46,939 bases of DNA from a candidate division CPR3 bacterium 4484_211 (lineage in GTDB: Bacteria > Patescibacteriota > 4484-211). Positions 25,401-31,996 of the stretch are shown in pieces (position 1 is the stretch's first letter; every line of letters begins with the position of its first letter). Both the position numbers and the translations under genes were made by a program. The stretch covers positions 1-46,939 of the forward strand of contig MZGJ01000002.1 of NCBI GenBank assembly GCA_002084955.1, given 5' to 3'. The notes beneath the pieces were generated by a model. It was given only the letters and a program-made list of their open reading frames with translations, was not told where the DNA came from and ran no database searches.

Positions 25401-28400
25401 CGGGTTTTCAACTAAAAGAAGTCAGGGAGGTAGCCCTGCCGGCTGGAACTGCTGGTTCAACTCAATCGGTAACCGATACCTTGTCTGCTGACCATACCGC
25501 GAATACTGTTCCGTTTGGGGGGCGTTTCGGCGGCGGTTTTGCTACCAGCTCTACCGGTGCTTCTAATACTACCTATGGTGTAACAAGAGGAATGAAGATT
25601 TATAAAGCCGGTACTAATCAGATTAAAATTGACAGGTATGGAGCTGAAAGTGATGTTCCTCAGGCAGGGACAGTAACTGTCTATATTGTTGAGTGGGGTA
25701 GTGGCTGGACGGTTCAGAATGTAAATGTAACTGGCACTAATGATGGCGATGGTGTTAATGCCACTGGGGAATATGACACAGCGGCGATTAATTCTGTAGT
25801 TCGGGAAAATACCTGGGTCTGGGGTTGTGGTTTTTCTCATGATGATGGCTTGGGTGATGGTGCCATGGGACAAGTGATTACTTTGGGCGATGGAGTTAAT
25901 GAAAATGCGTCGGAGACAACTGTCGCAGTGGGTTGTGAAGGAGCTCAAATCAGCCCTGGGAGGGACTTTCAGGTTTATGTCATGGAGCATCCTCAACTGA
26001 AGGTGGATTGGTCGTTTAAAACAGATGGTGATACTGGGCCATCAAGTGGATATCAAGAACTTAATTATACAATTGCTGGTGCTAGTAACAGCGAAGCATA
26101 TGATAATGCTTCTTCGGATGTGCGGTATACGGAAGGGTATAGAATTCCTTTGTTTTATACTTCTTCAGGAGGGACAGGCGAGGCTTATTCTCGCTCCGGC
26201 GGTTGGGGCTTGAGAATTGATTCAGATACAAATCTTCACTATTGGCGGACTTATGCTGGCCAGCCGTTCGCCGGCTGGGTGCAAATTATTGATTTTGGTT
26301 TTGTGAATTACAAAGGCGGGCTAAGCGGCTCCTTTTGGCGACCAGAAGGGGTCTACGGACTAGACGCCACTTCATCAACTGCTTATGACAAAGCCTCAAT
26401 GGTTCAGTTTGATATAGACGGAGGTACTTATACTCGGTATAAACCAGCTTTTAAGATCAGGAAATGGCGGGATACGGATTTGCCAGCGGCGGTGACGTTG
26501 GAGGGAAGCACTTTGTATCCGGGCACTTCTTCTAGTGATTCAGAAAACTACAATGCTTCTTTTAAGCCATTTTCCGAGGCCTGGTTTGATGACAACGGCG
26601 CTGAAGATCAGATTGCCGATGGCGGAGATACAGATTCGGCTGATGAATATCTTGGCGAAGCGGAAAATGACTACACCTTAACCGGGCTGGCCGATACCGA
26701 TTATTTGTACCTGGGTTCCGATGACCAGTTTACCGGCGTTAATTATTATCTTTCCACAAAAGGAACGGGAGGGGCAATTACTTGGCAGTATTGGAACGGA
26801 AGTGCTTGGACTAATCTTACCAATATTACAGATGAAGTTAATGGCAGTAAGGACCTATTGACAACTAATGGCAGTTTTTACTTCAGTGAGCCTGCTGATT
26901 GGACTGCTAAGACATTAACTTCGGGCAGCGAGGGCATTGCCGGAGAGCGAGAGCTTTATTGGATTAGAGGTGACGTGACCACTTCTTTTACCACCGCGCC
27001 GGTAATTGACCGGATGTGGACTGATATTTTAGTGTTCCAATATCTTGGTAATATTTCTTCTGATGATCAAACCTTTGTTATTTCCTCTGATCCAATTCGA
27101 TTATCTAAAGGCTCTATTCAGATTGACGTGCCCAATCGCTACCGAGCGATTATGAATACGGGAGATACGGATGATTATATAACCTTTTATGATCGGGCTG
27201 AGGATGACGCGGCTCCGGACGCAACCCACGAATTCAAGGGACCTTGTGTACTGGAAGGTTCAACCACCTATTGTTTAAGGGATGATGACAGTCGAATTAC
27301 CACTATTCTGGAAAGCAATTCCACCCGGGTCAAGGTGAGAGTTGAGGGTAAGTTTAACAATGAGGCAGGCAGTGATTATTTAGATGATGAGTCGGCTACG
27401 CCCGAGGATTTAACGGTTATTGTTGACTACACTTTTACTACCGAAGGAGTCTTTGTGGAAAACATCACTGATTTTAGGACGACCGGGGTAACTTTGGACG
27501 CTGACTCAGGCCATAACGGCTATGAATGGCTAGGTGTTTGGGCCGATGTTACCGATGCGGCTTTTGATGATGCGGCCACGCCGACGATTCTTTATGGTGA
27601 TGGAGAAACAGAAAGCAATACCAGTACCGATGGGGCCGAGTTTGAAGACACGAACAAGTATGTGGTTATGCCCGGTGCCGGGGCAGATACCTATCAGGAT
27701 GCCTTTATAGGAATTATGCGAGCCGGTTGGTATGACGACAGCGGGGGCGTGGATGAGTGGCAATGGGATGAGGCTAATGATGGTACTCAGGATCTGATTG
27801 CCGCCCAAGAACAAAACCATCTTACGAAAGGTATTCACTATGCCAAATGGTTTTTCCTTATGCTGGCTGAGGATGACTTGGACACTGAAGCGGGAAGAGA
27901 GGGCTATGTCAATGACTTCAGAAACCCGGATATTCTCACCTACACCACCGGCTCAGAATGGAACGACGCTTCGGGAGGCTCAGCAGGCTCCGCCCCTGCC
28001 CCCGCCAGTCCGGGTCTAAAATTTGATGGGAGTGATGATTATGTAGATATTGGTACTGGACCTACTGGTGTACAAACTGTGGAATTTTGGGTGTATCCAG
28101 AAACTACTACCGAATATCTTGTCAATTTAACCAGCACTACTGATTATATCTGGGTTGATGCCGGAACTGTCACCGCCACTGGATTTACTAGCCCTACGAT
28201 CTACGTTAATGGCGCTGTTTCTAGTACTTTGGTAGCAGATAAATGGCAGCATATAGCGATAACTACGGGTACTGCGGAAAATGCCAGCAACTTGGACATT
28301 GGCAGGACTGCAGATGCTAATTATTTAGGAGGCAAAATTGATGAGGTTAGACTGTGGAATGATGTGCGGACCGCAGCTGAGATTCAACAGAATATGTTTA

Positions 28401-30169
28401 AGCAAATTGATCCTTCATCTGCTAACTTGGTTGGCTACTGGCGTTTTAACGAAAACACTGGCACAACTGCTTTTGATGAAACAACTAATAATAACGATGG
28501 GACCTTGACTAACGGGCCAATATGGACCACCGGCTTTGTTCCTGATCACTACAGCGAAGCCGAGGGGATTTATACTGTTGACGCCTCAGGTTCTCAGGTG
28601 GAGTTAGATATTGATGGAGGCAGTAATGTTTCTACCTTGCTTAATGGAGCGGTGAGCGCCGGCGCCACTTCAATTACGGTTGACTCTACCACCGGTTTCC
28701 CTTCTTCAGGCGTGGCTTATATTGACGGAGATAAATTTTCCTATACAGGAACTACCTCCACCACCTTTACCGGCATTCCTTCTAGTGGAGAACTTTCGGT
28801 TATTGGTCATGCGGACAACACTGTTGTTTCTCTAATGAACCGCCACAAACCCCAGTTTAAGATAAGAAAATATCGGGAAAACAGCAAGCCCTCTTCAGTT
28901 TCTTTGGAAGGCTCAACTTTAACCGAAGGCACGGATTACAATGTTGATTATAAACCCATCTCCGACGCCTATTTTGCCGATGAGCTGACCTGGTATTCAA
29001 CATTGGAGAGTGAGTCGGCAATTACTAGTCCCGACGTAGGTAGCGGGGGAACAAACAGTGGAGCAACATTTACTGCTGGGAGATATGGTAATGGTGCTTT
29101 GATGGATGCCAGCGGAGAAGACTTTCATATTCCCAGCTCTAATTTTTCTAAATCTGCCAGTGCGATTGAGTTTTGGTTTAAACCCGATTGGGATTTTACA
29201 GACAATGATAACCATGTACTTGTAGGGAACTACTATGATTCTTCTAATCTGTGGTATCTGTATAAATTGGGCGATGGGACATCAAGTTATCTAAGATTTC
29301 GTGCCACCTCCAATGGGGTTAATTGCAACTATTATATCAATTATCCCGAGATTAACTGGAGTGCCAATGAGTGGGTTCATATCAGAATGCAGTGGGATGA
29401 TAGTGCTCCCTTAGCCACTCAACAAAGGGTTTTCATTAATGGAGTAGAGCCTTCCCATACTGATGATACTGATGACTTAGACACAAGTTCTTGGACATGG
29501 AATGCCAATTGGACTATTAGCAGTGGTTCGGCAGGCTTTGATGCGGGTGGAATTTTTGATGAGATCAAAGTTTATAACCTAGCAGATACTCCGACAAGCC
29601 TTGCCCAGGGCGGCGACACGGCTGATTCTGATGAATACCTTTTCTCTGAAACTCGTGATTATACTTTGGATTTTGAACCCGTGGACAGCAATAATAGAGG
29701 AGAGTATGTATTTTTTGGCTCTGATTCCATGTTTTCCGGGATTAATGTTGATTTAGAGACCAACGGCGCTACCGGCGGAACCCTTAATCTTGACTGGGAA
29801 TACTGGGATGGGGATAGCTGGGCTAACCTGGAAAGCATCTCCGGCTTTACCGATGGAACCAATAACTTAACCCAGGATGGCGCTGTTTATTGGGATGAAA
29901 CTCCCACCAACTGGCGGCCTTACTCGGTTAATGGCTCTACCGATCTTTACTATATCCGGGCTTCTCTTAATAATTCCTCGGGCACCTATACCACCAATCC
30001 AGTGGAGAATTTCATCAAGACAGATATTTTAATTTTGCAGTATCTTGGCGATATTACCAGCAATGACCAGACATTGGTGGTGGTGCCGGAATATCTTTGG
30101 CCATTTTTGGGGGTTGTGCCGGCCTTGCCTGGCTTGTTGCGGCGAAGGAGGAAGAAGCGTAAAATTTAG
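19406..30169 (+). CDS. Giant HTH - membrane GT2 synthase - LamG/beta-domain surface protein
   Basis: A single 3587-codon frame. In order: residues 8-44 HTH and 75-130 winged-HTH-like; 150-193 and 222-272 a second copy of that pair, of the kind found at the N-terminus of transposases but with no DDE domain; two membrane helices (about 314-336, 346-372); a GT2 domain with HLPMYNEKRVARRL, VCDDSTDET, FDADF (about 598), SITEDFEL (about 700) and RQRMRW (about 738), as in processive BcsA-like synthases; further helices (about 822-915) and another at about 1003-1025; an unassigned domain (about 1115-1260); a Pro/Thr stalk (about 1412-1458). A beta-rich extracellular region with two LamG/concanavalin-like domains (about 2868-3050, 3193-3395) follows, then a terminal VPEYLWPFLGVVPALPGLL helix with RRRRKKRKI. 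Linkers contain in-frame palindromes. It may be one fused protein or be processed. The join is seen in the sequence; the function is inferred. Confidence 0.75.
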   Translation: MAKPARLKLIALSRVLKNKESVAAVCRSLSIAPKTFYRWKRRFEALPPDRQKDLLSGGSSLRLLSPQAEDFRREILDLVIRCPGLSVRQLYKKLARQEIRVSFASFISFLREHKLSTRRQRLNYARLHGMIVAERRKRGKIGMPVDKFGARTPKLRKEMVEKVIRQGYPVSEVCKEFGVSRPSFYKWKRRYEKARVDGRDLLEAMEDRVVAGENHHQSLNEKLQKKILDLAVMVPHFSSAEIARRLKGVTNHGVQRVLEKNGLSLTAHREIFARQVKDGKVAYPLSWEMKLAFVWEKIWRLPSPPAFFFRDFVKKFILWGFLILFSLLSLVGLYSWGRVLFTTPGASPLGLTLASISLLIGGIFFLYSFKYYISLSLVLSFSKRGGFGENNHKNQSNLKSAFRNRLQGLVQEGNRPRGVFSYLLRLANPVMRGVNEDKGKERPGFWSHFFGLSGSRKKDSNGALINGEIGQLNLERKPFVSIHLPMYNEKRVARRLIEACAQIDYFDEAGSPNFEILVCDDSTDETTRIVEQVAEEINASLNSLEPGSKELPEPGSYSSGPRRLVRILHRPTRAGFKGGALKYALEKMNPRTEFVVVFDADFVPFPDTIEQFLKHFQFVCRGLRWSKIKKSKVAAVTGYQWHVLNKSENWITRGVRTEYSGSYLIERPARELMGGLKIIHGSVYMIRADVLRNIGWGTSITEDFELTLRLYEKGYRVVFTPYVQAPAECVSTLKRLIRQRMRWAEGHSNNIKKMFGRLMFGRLMFGRWRESRLDGHSAIQQSSHLRQNGQMVKWLNGLLGRRSADNSRFSPSRLSLAEKIELLFLSPYYLQAALFLIGNLSWLIAELVFRVRLPFWTSIWGWSMVLTNLFALPLMNGVGLFVERSEKEDYLGLLSFIALCYLVVPFQAYASIKGFLEKEEGTWFRTPKTGKVTISLMKSRFARLLKIFFPFGDQKAAEEEGPALSAQSPALKRLSELGSKGKLGFCSPSFSGIGNGLRPVGHGVLAVLLIVSTLMYSFLPLIESGVVPVSAKGKIGIGEQESGARSQKSEVRDTETANSALKSEPGIVLTDNRSESSNLKAQSSKPQFKTQSGDDNELAGSAGSKLKVEEHNPQKTPEKFYLSLDQVAAILIKNEGERTNRVAEAIELVAKEGGGELSPELKEGVGSPFGGWGGSLASLKERLKKELGSRLIVVNEEKFLPYYWLQVGGKYLVLLRSQSGVQAYILDKNSLQIALLELKDGSDKFELKVLSKPVYQYRTGCSSATHCVVEDGPGVEGKESGSRISSEPSLGNSLDFDSFPHQAQFWHDYTELFPSEIKVEKSSDYVTFTQRYNLVAAGAKSGRVVGETELKVGFNGQEYINKLTFRLGDNENVNRVLWENRIVDAGGCAANLGNDNGKRERPSEKDVPCPVTPTVVPTPLPETVLTPSLFTPIPTPTSTLSPFPTLTPTPTPTPITAEVYSATDNRVTPSLGVSPYETPTPRPQPSPAPSSQAPSGGSLWQALLGFAKWLQQTLGGGIERVVSAALDLFSKLFHGAQISFSLFVARPVLAEEKDSSLSAKSFDPLPPADSFTCGDVVIDWSDFITAEEKSPALGEFLEPGSGGSAAKATSYKSSTVSSVEPLTAISSPVIAFYPSGIRGALEVDPTVSVATATNTITVQSSDYDNSGSTGFKLVFDDTKGGTIDEFYHDSVGSGSTNIVSANSGYDALFDIEYGATTLSADTTGSLTLIEADNNRAVIKAVGNVTANDIATVTYTIYPDGQIYMKVSLEIHDGERNAEDDMFFLIEDYAGYQATYSSVDDTNKAAALLPDGDGFDTALIPYDSSIVGTVDAAQSSGSDYIMVKYDSAATGYDDESIATSSWFLDLSESAYTSPLLTAKRNGYRNPVNLADGLTIGSEWDNSTFRVTTYEFEDAEFSGASYTLSLNNNLAENYFTMINGANDQTSSRGPDDDCVRVTGDPHGNFSTVTDADQIELTRASSVNDWVGAITIVECLRDCSDSGFQLKEVREVALPAGTAGSTQSVTDTLSADHTANTVPFGGRFGGGFATSSTGASNTTYGVTRGMKIYKAGTNQIKIDRYGAESDVPQAGTVTVYIVEWGSGWTVQNVNVTGTNDGDGVNATGEYDTAAINSVVRENTWVWGCGFSHDDGLGDGAMGQVITLGDGVNENASETTVAVGCEGAQISPGRDFQVYVMEHPQLKVDWSFKTDGDTGPSSGYQELNYTIAGASNSEAYDNASSDVRYTEGYRIPLFYTSSGGTGEAYSRSGGWGLRIDSDTNLHYWRTYAGQPFAGWVQIIDFGFVNYKGGLSGSFWRPEGVYGLDATSSTAYDKASMVQFDIDGGTYTRYKPAFKIRKWRDTDLPAAVTLEGSTLYPGTSSSDSENYNASFKPFSEAWFDDNGAEDQIADGGDTDSADEYLGEAENDYTLTGLADTDYLYLGSDDQFTGVNYYLSTKGTGGAITWQYWNGSAWTNLTNITDEVNGSKDLLTTNGSFYFSEPADWTAKTLTSGSEGIAGERELYWIRGDVTTSFTTAPVIDRMWTDILVFQYLGNISSDDQTFVISSDPIRLSKGSIQIDVPNRYRAIMNTGDTDDYITFYDRAEDDAAPDATHEFKGPCVLEGSTTYCLRDDDSRITTILESNSTRVKVRVEGKFNNEAGSDYLDDESATPEDLTVIVDYTFTTEGVFVENITDFRTTGVTLDADSGHNGYEWLGVWADVTDAAFDDAATPTILYGDGETESNTSTDGAEFEDTNKYVVMPGAGADTYQDAFIGIMRAGWYDDSGGVDEWQWDEANDGTQDLIAAQEQNHLTKGIHYAKWFFLMLAEDDLDTEAGREGYVNDFRNPDILTYTTGSEWNDASGGSAGSAPAPASPGLKFDGSDDYVDIGTGPTGVQTVEFWVYPETTTEYLVNLTSTTDYIWVDAGTVTATGFTSPTIYVNGAVSSTLVADKWQHIAITTGTAENASNLDIGRTADANYLGGKIDEVRLWNDVRTAAEIQQNMFKQIDPSSANLVGYWRFNENTGTTAFDETTNNNDGTLTNGPIWTTGFVPDHYSEAEGIYTVDASGSQVELDIDGGSNVSTLLNGAVSAGATSITVDSTTGFPSSGVAYIDGDKFSYTGTTSTTFTGIPSSGELSVIGHADNTVVSLMNRHKPQFKIRKYRENSKPSSVSLEGSTLTEGTDYNVDYKPISDAYFADELTWYSTLESESAITSPDVGSGGTNSGATFTAGRYGNGALMDASGEDFHIPSSNFSKSASAIEFWFKPDWDFTDNDNHVLVGNYYDSSNLWYLYKLGDGTSSYLRFRATSNGVNCNYYINYPEINWSANEWVHIRMQWDDSAPLATQQRVFINGVEPSHTDDTDDLDTSSWTWNANWTISSGSAGFDAGGIFDEIKVYNLADTPTSLAQGGDTADSDEYLFSETRDYTLDFEPVDSNNRGEYVFFGSDSMFSGINVDLETNGATGGTLNLDWEYWDGDSWANLESISGFTDGTNNLTQDGAVYWDETPTNWRPYSVNGSTDLYYIRASLNNSSGTYTTNPVENFIKTDILILQYLGDITSNDQTLVVVPEYLWPFLGVVPALPGLLRRRRKKRKI
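21036..21073. repeat. Palindrome pair AGAGCCAGGCTCT / AGAGCCTGGCTCT inside the GT2 region
   Basis: Two 13-base palindromes, mutually complementary, lie ten bases apart and in frame. They encode LEPGSKELPEPGS between conserved GT2 strands. Related sites are at 22305 and 24171, and a degenerate pair at 23243-23274. Confidence 0.7.
21666..21795. repeat. Low-complexity tandem repeats inside the giant ORF
   Basis: Two 15-base units TTGATGTTTGGGAGG plus a partial third encode MFGRLMFGRLMFGRW. They are followed by ATGGTCAAATGGTCAAATGGTTAAATGG. The block sits just after the RQRMRW motif, before the next membrane helices, and looks like a non-conserved insertion. Confidence 0.65.
22305..22317. repeat. 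AGAGCCCAGCTCT palindrome-like element
   Basis: A single near-palindromic member of the AGAGCCNGGCTCT family, in frame, in the linker between the synthase membrane helices and the helix at about residue 1003. Confidence 0.5.
22526..22690 (+). repeat. Repeat-derived coding linker
   Basis: CAGGAGTCAGGAGCCAGAAGTCAAAAGTC and CTCAAATCTCAAAGCTCAAAGTTCAAAAC have the composition of the dispersed intergenic repeats, yet are read in frame as a Ser/Gln/Lys-rich linker (about residues 1041-1095). Confidence 0.5.
23638..23772 (+). repeat. Pro/Thr codon repeat (stalk)
   Basis: Repeated CCAACT/CCTACT hexamers encode TPTPTPTP-type sequence, typical of a cell-wall-spanning or surface stalk. Such repeats are prone to length change. 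Confidence 0.7.
23802..23830. repeat. Paired GGGTGACACCC / GGGTGTCACCC palindrome in coding sequence
   Basis: The same element as at 10214, 10998 and 31951 is here read in frame as RVTPSLGVSP, directly after the Pro/Thr stalk of the giant ORF. Confidence 0.75.
24171..24208. repeat. Palindrome pair AGAGCCCGGCTCT / AGAGCCGGGCTCT
   Basis: Two perfect-arm palindromes 12 bases apart form a long hairpin in the giant ORF. They encode KSPALGEFLEPGSGG at the boundary before the first large beta domain. Confidence 0.7.
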
Positions 30170-30193
30170 GCAACTTAAGTATCTTAAGAGGCT

Positions 30194-30222
30194 TACGGAT
30201 CCCGCGCAGAGCGCGGTATAAA
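30194..30222 (+). promoter_or_regulatory. GC hairpin and leaderless -10 of the four-helix-bundle gene
   Basis: CCGCGC-AGA-GCGCGG forms a stable hairpin that could end the giant transcript, although no T-run follows. TATAAA (30217-30222) lies six bases before the ATG at 30229, fitting a leaderless message. Confidence 0.45.
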
Positions 30223-30228
30223 GAAAAA

Positions 30229-30807
30229 ATGCAACCTTATAAGAAGCTTTTTACCTATTGGTATTCTCTGATAATTTATGACCTAACGGTCAAATTCTGC
30301 AATCGTTGGATCAGGAGTTGGAAACTCAGGGAGCAAATGAATGGCGCCGCCCGTTCGGGCAAACAAAACATTGTCGAGGGCTCGGAGGGGATGGCGACTA
30401 GTTTAAAGACGGGAATTAAGCTAACCAATGTAGCTAAGGCTAGTATAGAGGAGCTTTTGGGAGACCTGGAGGATTTTTTAAGACAGCGGGGACTAACGCG
30501 CTGGTCGAAAGACGACCAGCGTGTTAAAGTTTTTCGCGGTAAAGCCGCAAAACTCGTAAGTAACTTAAGTAGCTTAAGTAATTTACGACTCCCTGCAAAG
30601 CAGGTAGAAGAAAAGCAGCGCAAGCTGCTAGGGCAGCTGGGGCTACCCAGAGAATCTGAGGAAGCAGCCAACTTACTGCTCACTTTATGCCACCAAGCTA
30701 CTTATCTTTTAAATAAGCAAGTAAAGTCCCTTGAGAAAAAGCATCAAACAGAAGGTGGTTACAGTGAGAAGCTTTACCAACGCCGGATTAAGTACCGGAA
30801 AGGTTGA
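30229..30807 (+). CDS. Four-helix-bundle (suffix-domain) protein of the S23/IVP family
   Basis: 192 residues, mostly helical. The N-terminal part (YKKLFTYWYSLIIYDLTVKFCNRWI, then QMNGAARSGKQNIVEGSEG) is the signature of the 23S-rRNA-intervening-sequence-type four-helix bundle. The C-terminal EAANLLLTLCHQATYLLNKQVKSLEK and GGYSEKLYQRR match the longer 'suffix domain' form, common in CPR and environmental genomes. Its molecular role is unknown; these proteins form helical oligomers. The middle contains TAAGTAACTTAAGTAGCTTAAGTAATTTA, read as VSNLSSLSNL. A similar AACTTAAGTATCTTAAG lies just upstream of the gene, so a short repeat seems to have invaded the coding sequence. It lies between the giant ORF and comEA. 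Confidence 0.75.
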   Translation: MQPYKKLFTYWYSLIIYDLTVKFCNRWIRSWKLREQMNGAARSGKQNIVEGSEGMATSLKTGIKLTNVAKASIEELLGDLEDFLRQRGLTRWSKDDQRVKVFRGKAAKLVSNLSSLSNLRLPAKQVEEKQRKLLGQLGLPRESEEAANLLLTLCHQATYLLNKQVKSLEKKHQTEGGYSEKLYQRRIKYRKG

Positions 30808-30833
30808 CACCGAAAATAGCTTTTCCATACAAT
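30804..30833 (+). promoter_or_regulatory. Promoter of comEA, leaderless start
   Basis: A perfect TTGACA, 18 bases, TACAAT, then exactly seven bases to the ATG at 30841. The predicted transcription start coincides with the start codon. This is the clearest leaderless promoter in the window. Confidence 0.7.
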
Positions 30834-30840
30834 AAACTCA

Positions 30841-31560
30841 ATGTCTAAGCAAAATCCTGTAGACCAGGTTCTGGAGGAGTTGGTAGGGAAGTATCGTAAA
30901 GAATTGGGACTTTTTCTCTTAAGCATTATTGTTTTGGGCGGGTTTACTCTTTCGATTTTATTTTCACGAACACAACAAAAACAACCAGTTGAGGTAAAAG
31001 AGACAGGTAAATCTTTATCGGCGGAAGTTTCTGTAAGCCCGGCTAAATTATCTAAAATTTTGGTTGATGTTTCTGGAGCTGTTAATCAGGCCGGTGTTTA
31101 TGAATTGGAGGAGGGGAGTAGGGTTAAATCAGCCCTCGATGCCGCCGGCGGGTTGTCCGATCAGGCCGATTTAGACTTTGTCGCCCGGGAAATTAATCTG
31201 GCTCAGGAACTTGTGGATGGACAAAAGGTTTATATCCCAGCCAAGGAAGAAGTCCGAGCAGAGGTCGCTGGCGCTTGCCAATTGGGAGTGATAGGCGGCG
31301 GCAATTCTAGTGCGGCCGCTTTAAGCTCCGGTGGCGCCAAGTCAACAGCGCCGGTTGGCGGAAAGATTAATATTAATACTGCATCTCAAGATGAGTTGGA
31401 GAGCCTGTCTGGAATTGGTGCGGTTAAAGCTGCGGCCGTAATAGCCTATCGCAAGGAGCATGGTAATTTTAAGACAATCGAAGAGATTATGAAAGTTTCG
31501 GGTATTGCCGAAGGAATTTTTGCGAAAATAAAGGATAGGATAGCGGTTCATGGTCAGTAA
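30841..31560 (+). CDS. comEA: Competence DNA-binding protein ComEA
   Basis: 239 residues. One N-terminal membrane helix (LGLFLLSIIVLGGFTLSILF, about 21-40) is followed by an extracellular SLBB domain (ILVDVSGAVNQAGVYELEEG...LVDGQKVYIP), a flexible Ser/Ala linker, and a C-terminal helix-hairpin-helix pair (GKININTASQDELESLSGIGAVKAAAVIAYR, GNFKTIEEIMKVSGI). The HhH region binds double-stranded DNA outside the membrane and passes it to the ComEC channel. comEC lies 436 bases downstream, after a dispersed repeat and a palindrome. Size and domain order are those of a complete ComEA. Confidence 0.92.
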   Translation: MSKQNPVDQVLEELVGKYRKELGLFLLSIIVLGGFTLSILFSRTQQKQPVEVKETGKSLSAEVSVSPAKLSKILVDVSGAVNQAGVYELEEGSRVKSALDAAGGLSDQADLDFVAREINLAQELVDGQKVYIPAKEEVRAEVAGACQLGVIGGGNSSAAALSSGGAKSTAPVGGKININTASQDELESLSGIGAVKAAAVIAYRKEHGNFKTIEEIMKVSGIAEGIFAKIKDRIAVHGQ

Positions 31561-31580
31561 TTAGTGGTTAGTAGAATTGT

Positions 31581-31834
31581 GGCCGGGGTGTGACTTTAGG
31601 ATTTAACTGTGGAGCTTCACCGTCTTGGAAATAGCAGTTTCTTTTCTTGCAGGACTACGTGCTTGAAGAGAAGCAAAGTCGTAAAATGTCAAATTAAAAA
31701 TGCCCAATGTCAAACCAAATCCAAATGACAAATTTCAAACAAGGTCCAAATTCTAAACGCTGGAAAATTTTGGTTATTTGAATTTTGGATTTTGAATTTG
31801 TTTGTGATTTGGTGCTTGGTTATTGTCATTATGG
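31581..31834 (+). repeat. Dispersed intergenic repeat, full copy B
   Basis: Begins GGCCGGGGTGTGACTTTAGG 21 bases after the comEA stop and ends TTGGTGCTTGGTTATTGTCATTATGG. It is highly similar to copy C. A second GCTGGGACATAATGCTG follows directly and may be the truncated start of another copy. Nothing else is recognisable before the palindrome at 31951. Confidence 0.85.
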
Positions 31835-31950
31835 CTGGGACATAATGCTGCACTTTATTTGTAATAGCAGGTTCTTGCCGTGTACCGAATGGTGCTGCGG
31901 TTAGTCCGCAATCTTAAGCGCGCAATAATTGTAGTAATAATCATGCGAAT

Positions 31951-31981
31951 GAGGTGACACCCTCAAAGAGGGTGTCACCCT
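31951..31981. repeat. Paired GGTGACACCCTC / GAGGGTGTCACCC hairpin upstream of comEC
   Basis: An inverted repeat with an AAA loop, 15 bases before the comEC start. It belongs to the GGGTGWCACCC family and could form a strong hairpin in the comEC leader. Confidence 0.7.
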
Positions 31982-31996
31982 GACAATTTTATCAAC

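Noticed and set aside
25457-25996. 179-residue minus-strand ORF inside the giant gene
   Set aside because: It is a shadow of the Thr/Gly/Asp-rich codons on the plus strand, with no domain or start signal. The same applies to 27530-27838 and 24473-24688.
30276-30683. 135-residue minus-strand ORF opposite the four-helix-bundle gene
   Set aside because: Serine/leucine-rich antisense shadow; the plus-strand gene has a clear family signature.
19406-30807. Diversity-generating retroelement (large surface protein next to a four-helix-bundle protein)
   Set aside because: No reverse transcriptase, template repeat or variable repeat pair was found. The four-helix-bundle protein is the suffix-domain type rather than a clear Avd.
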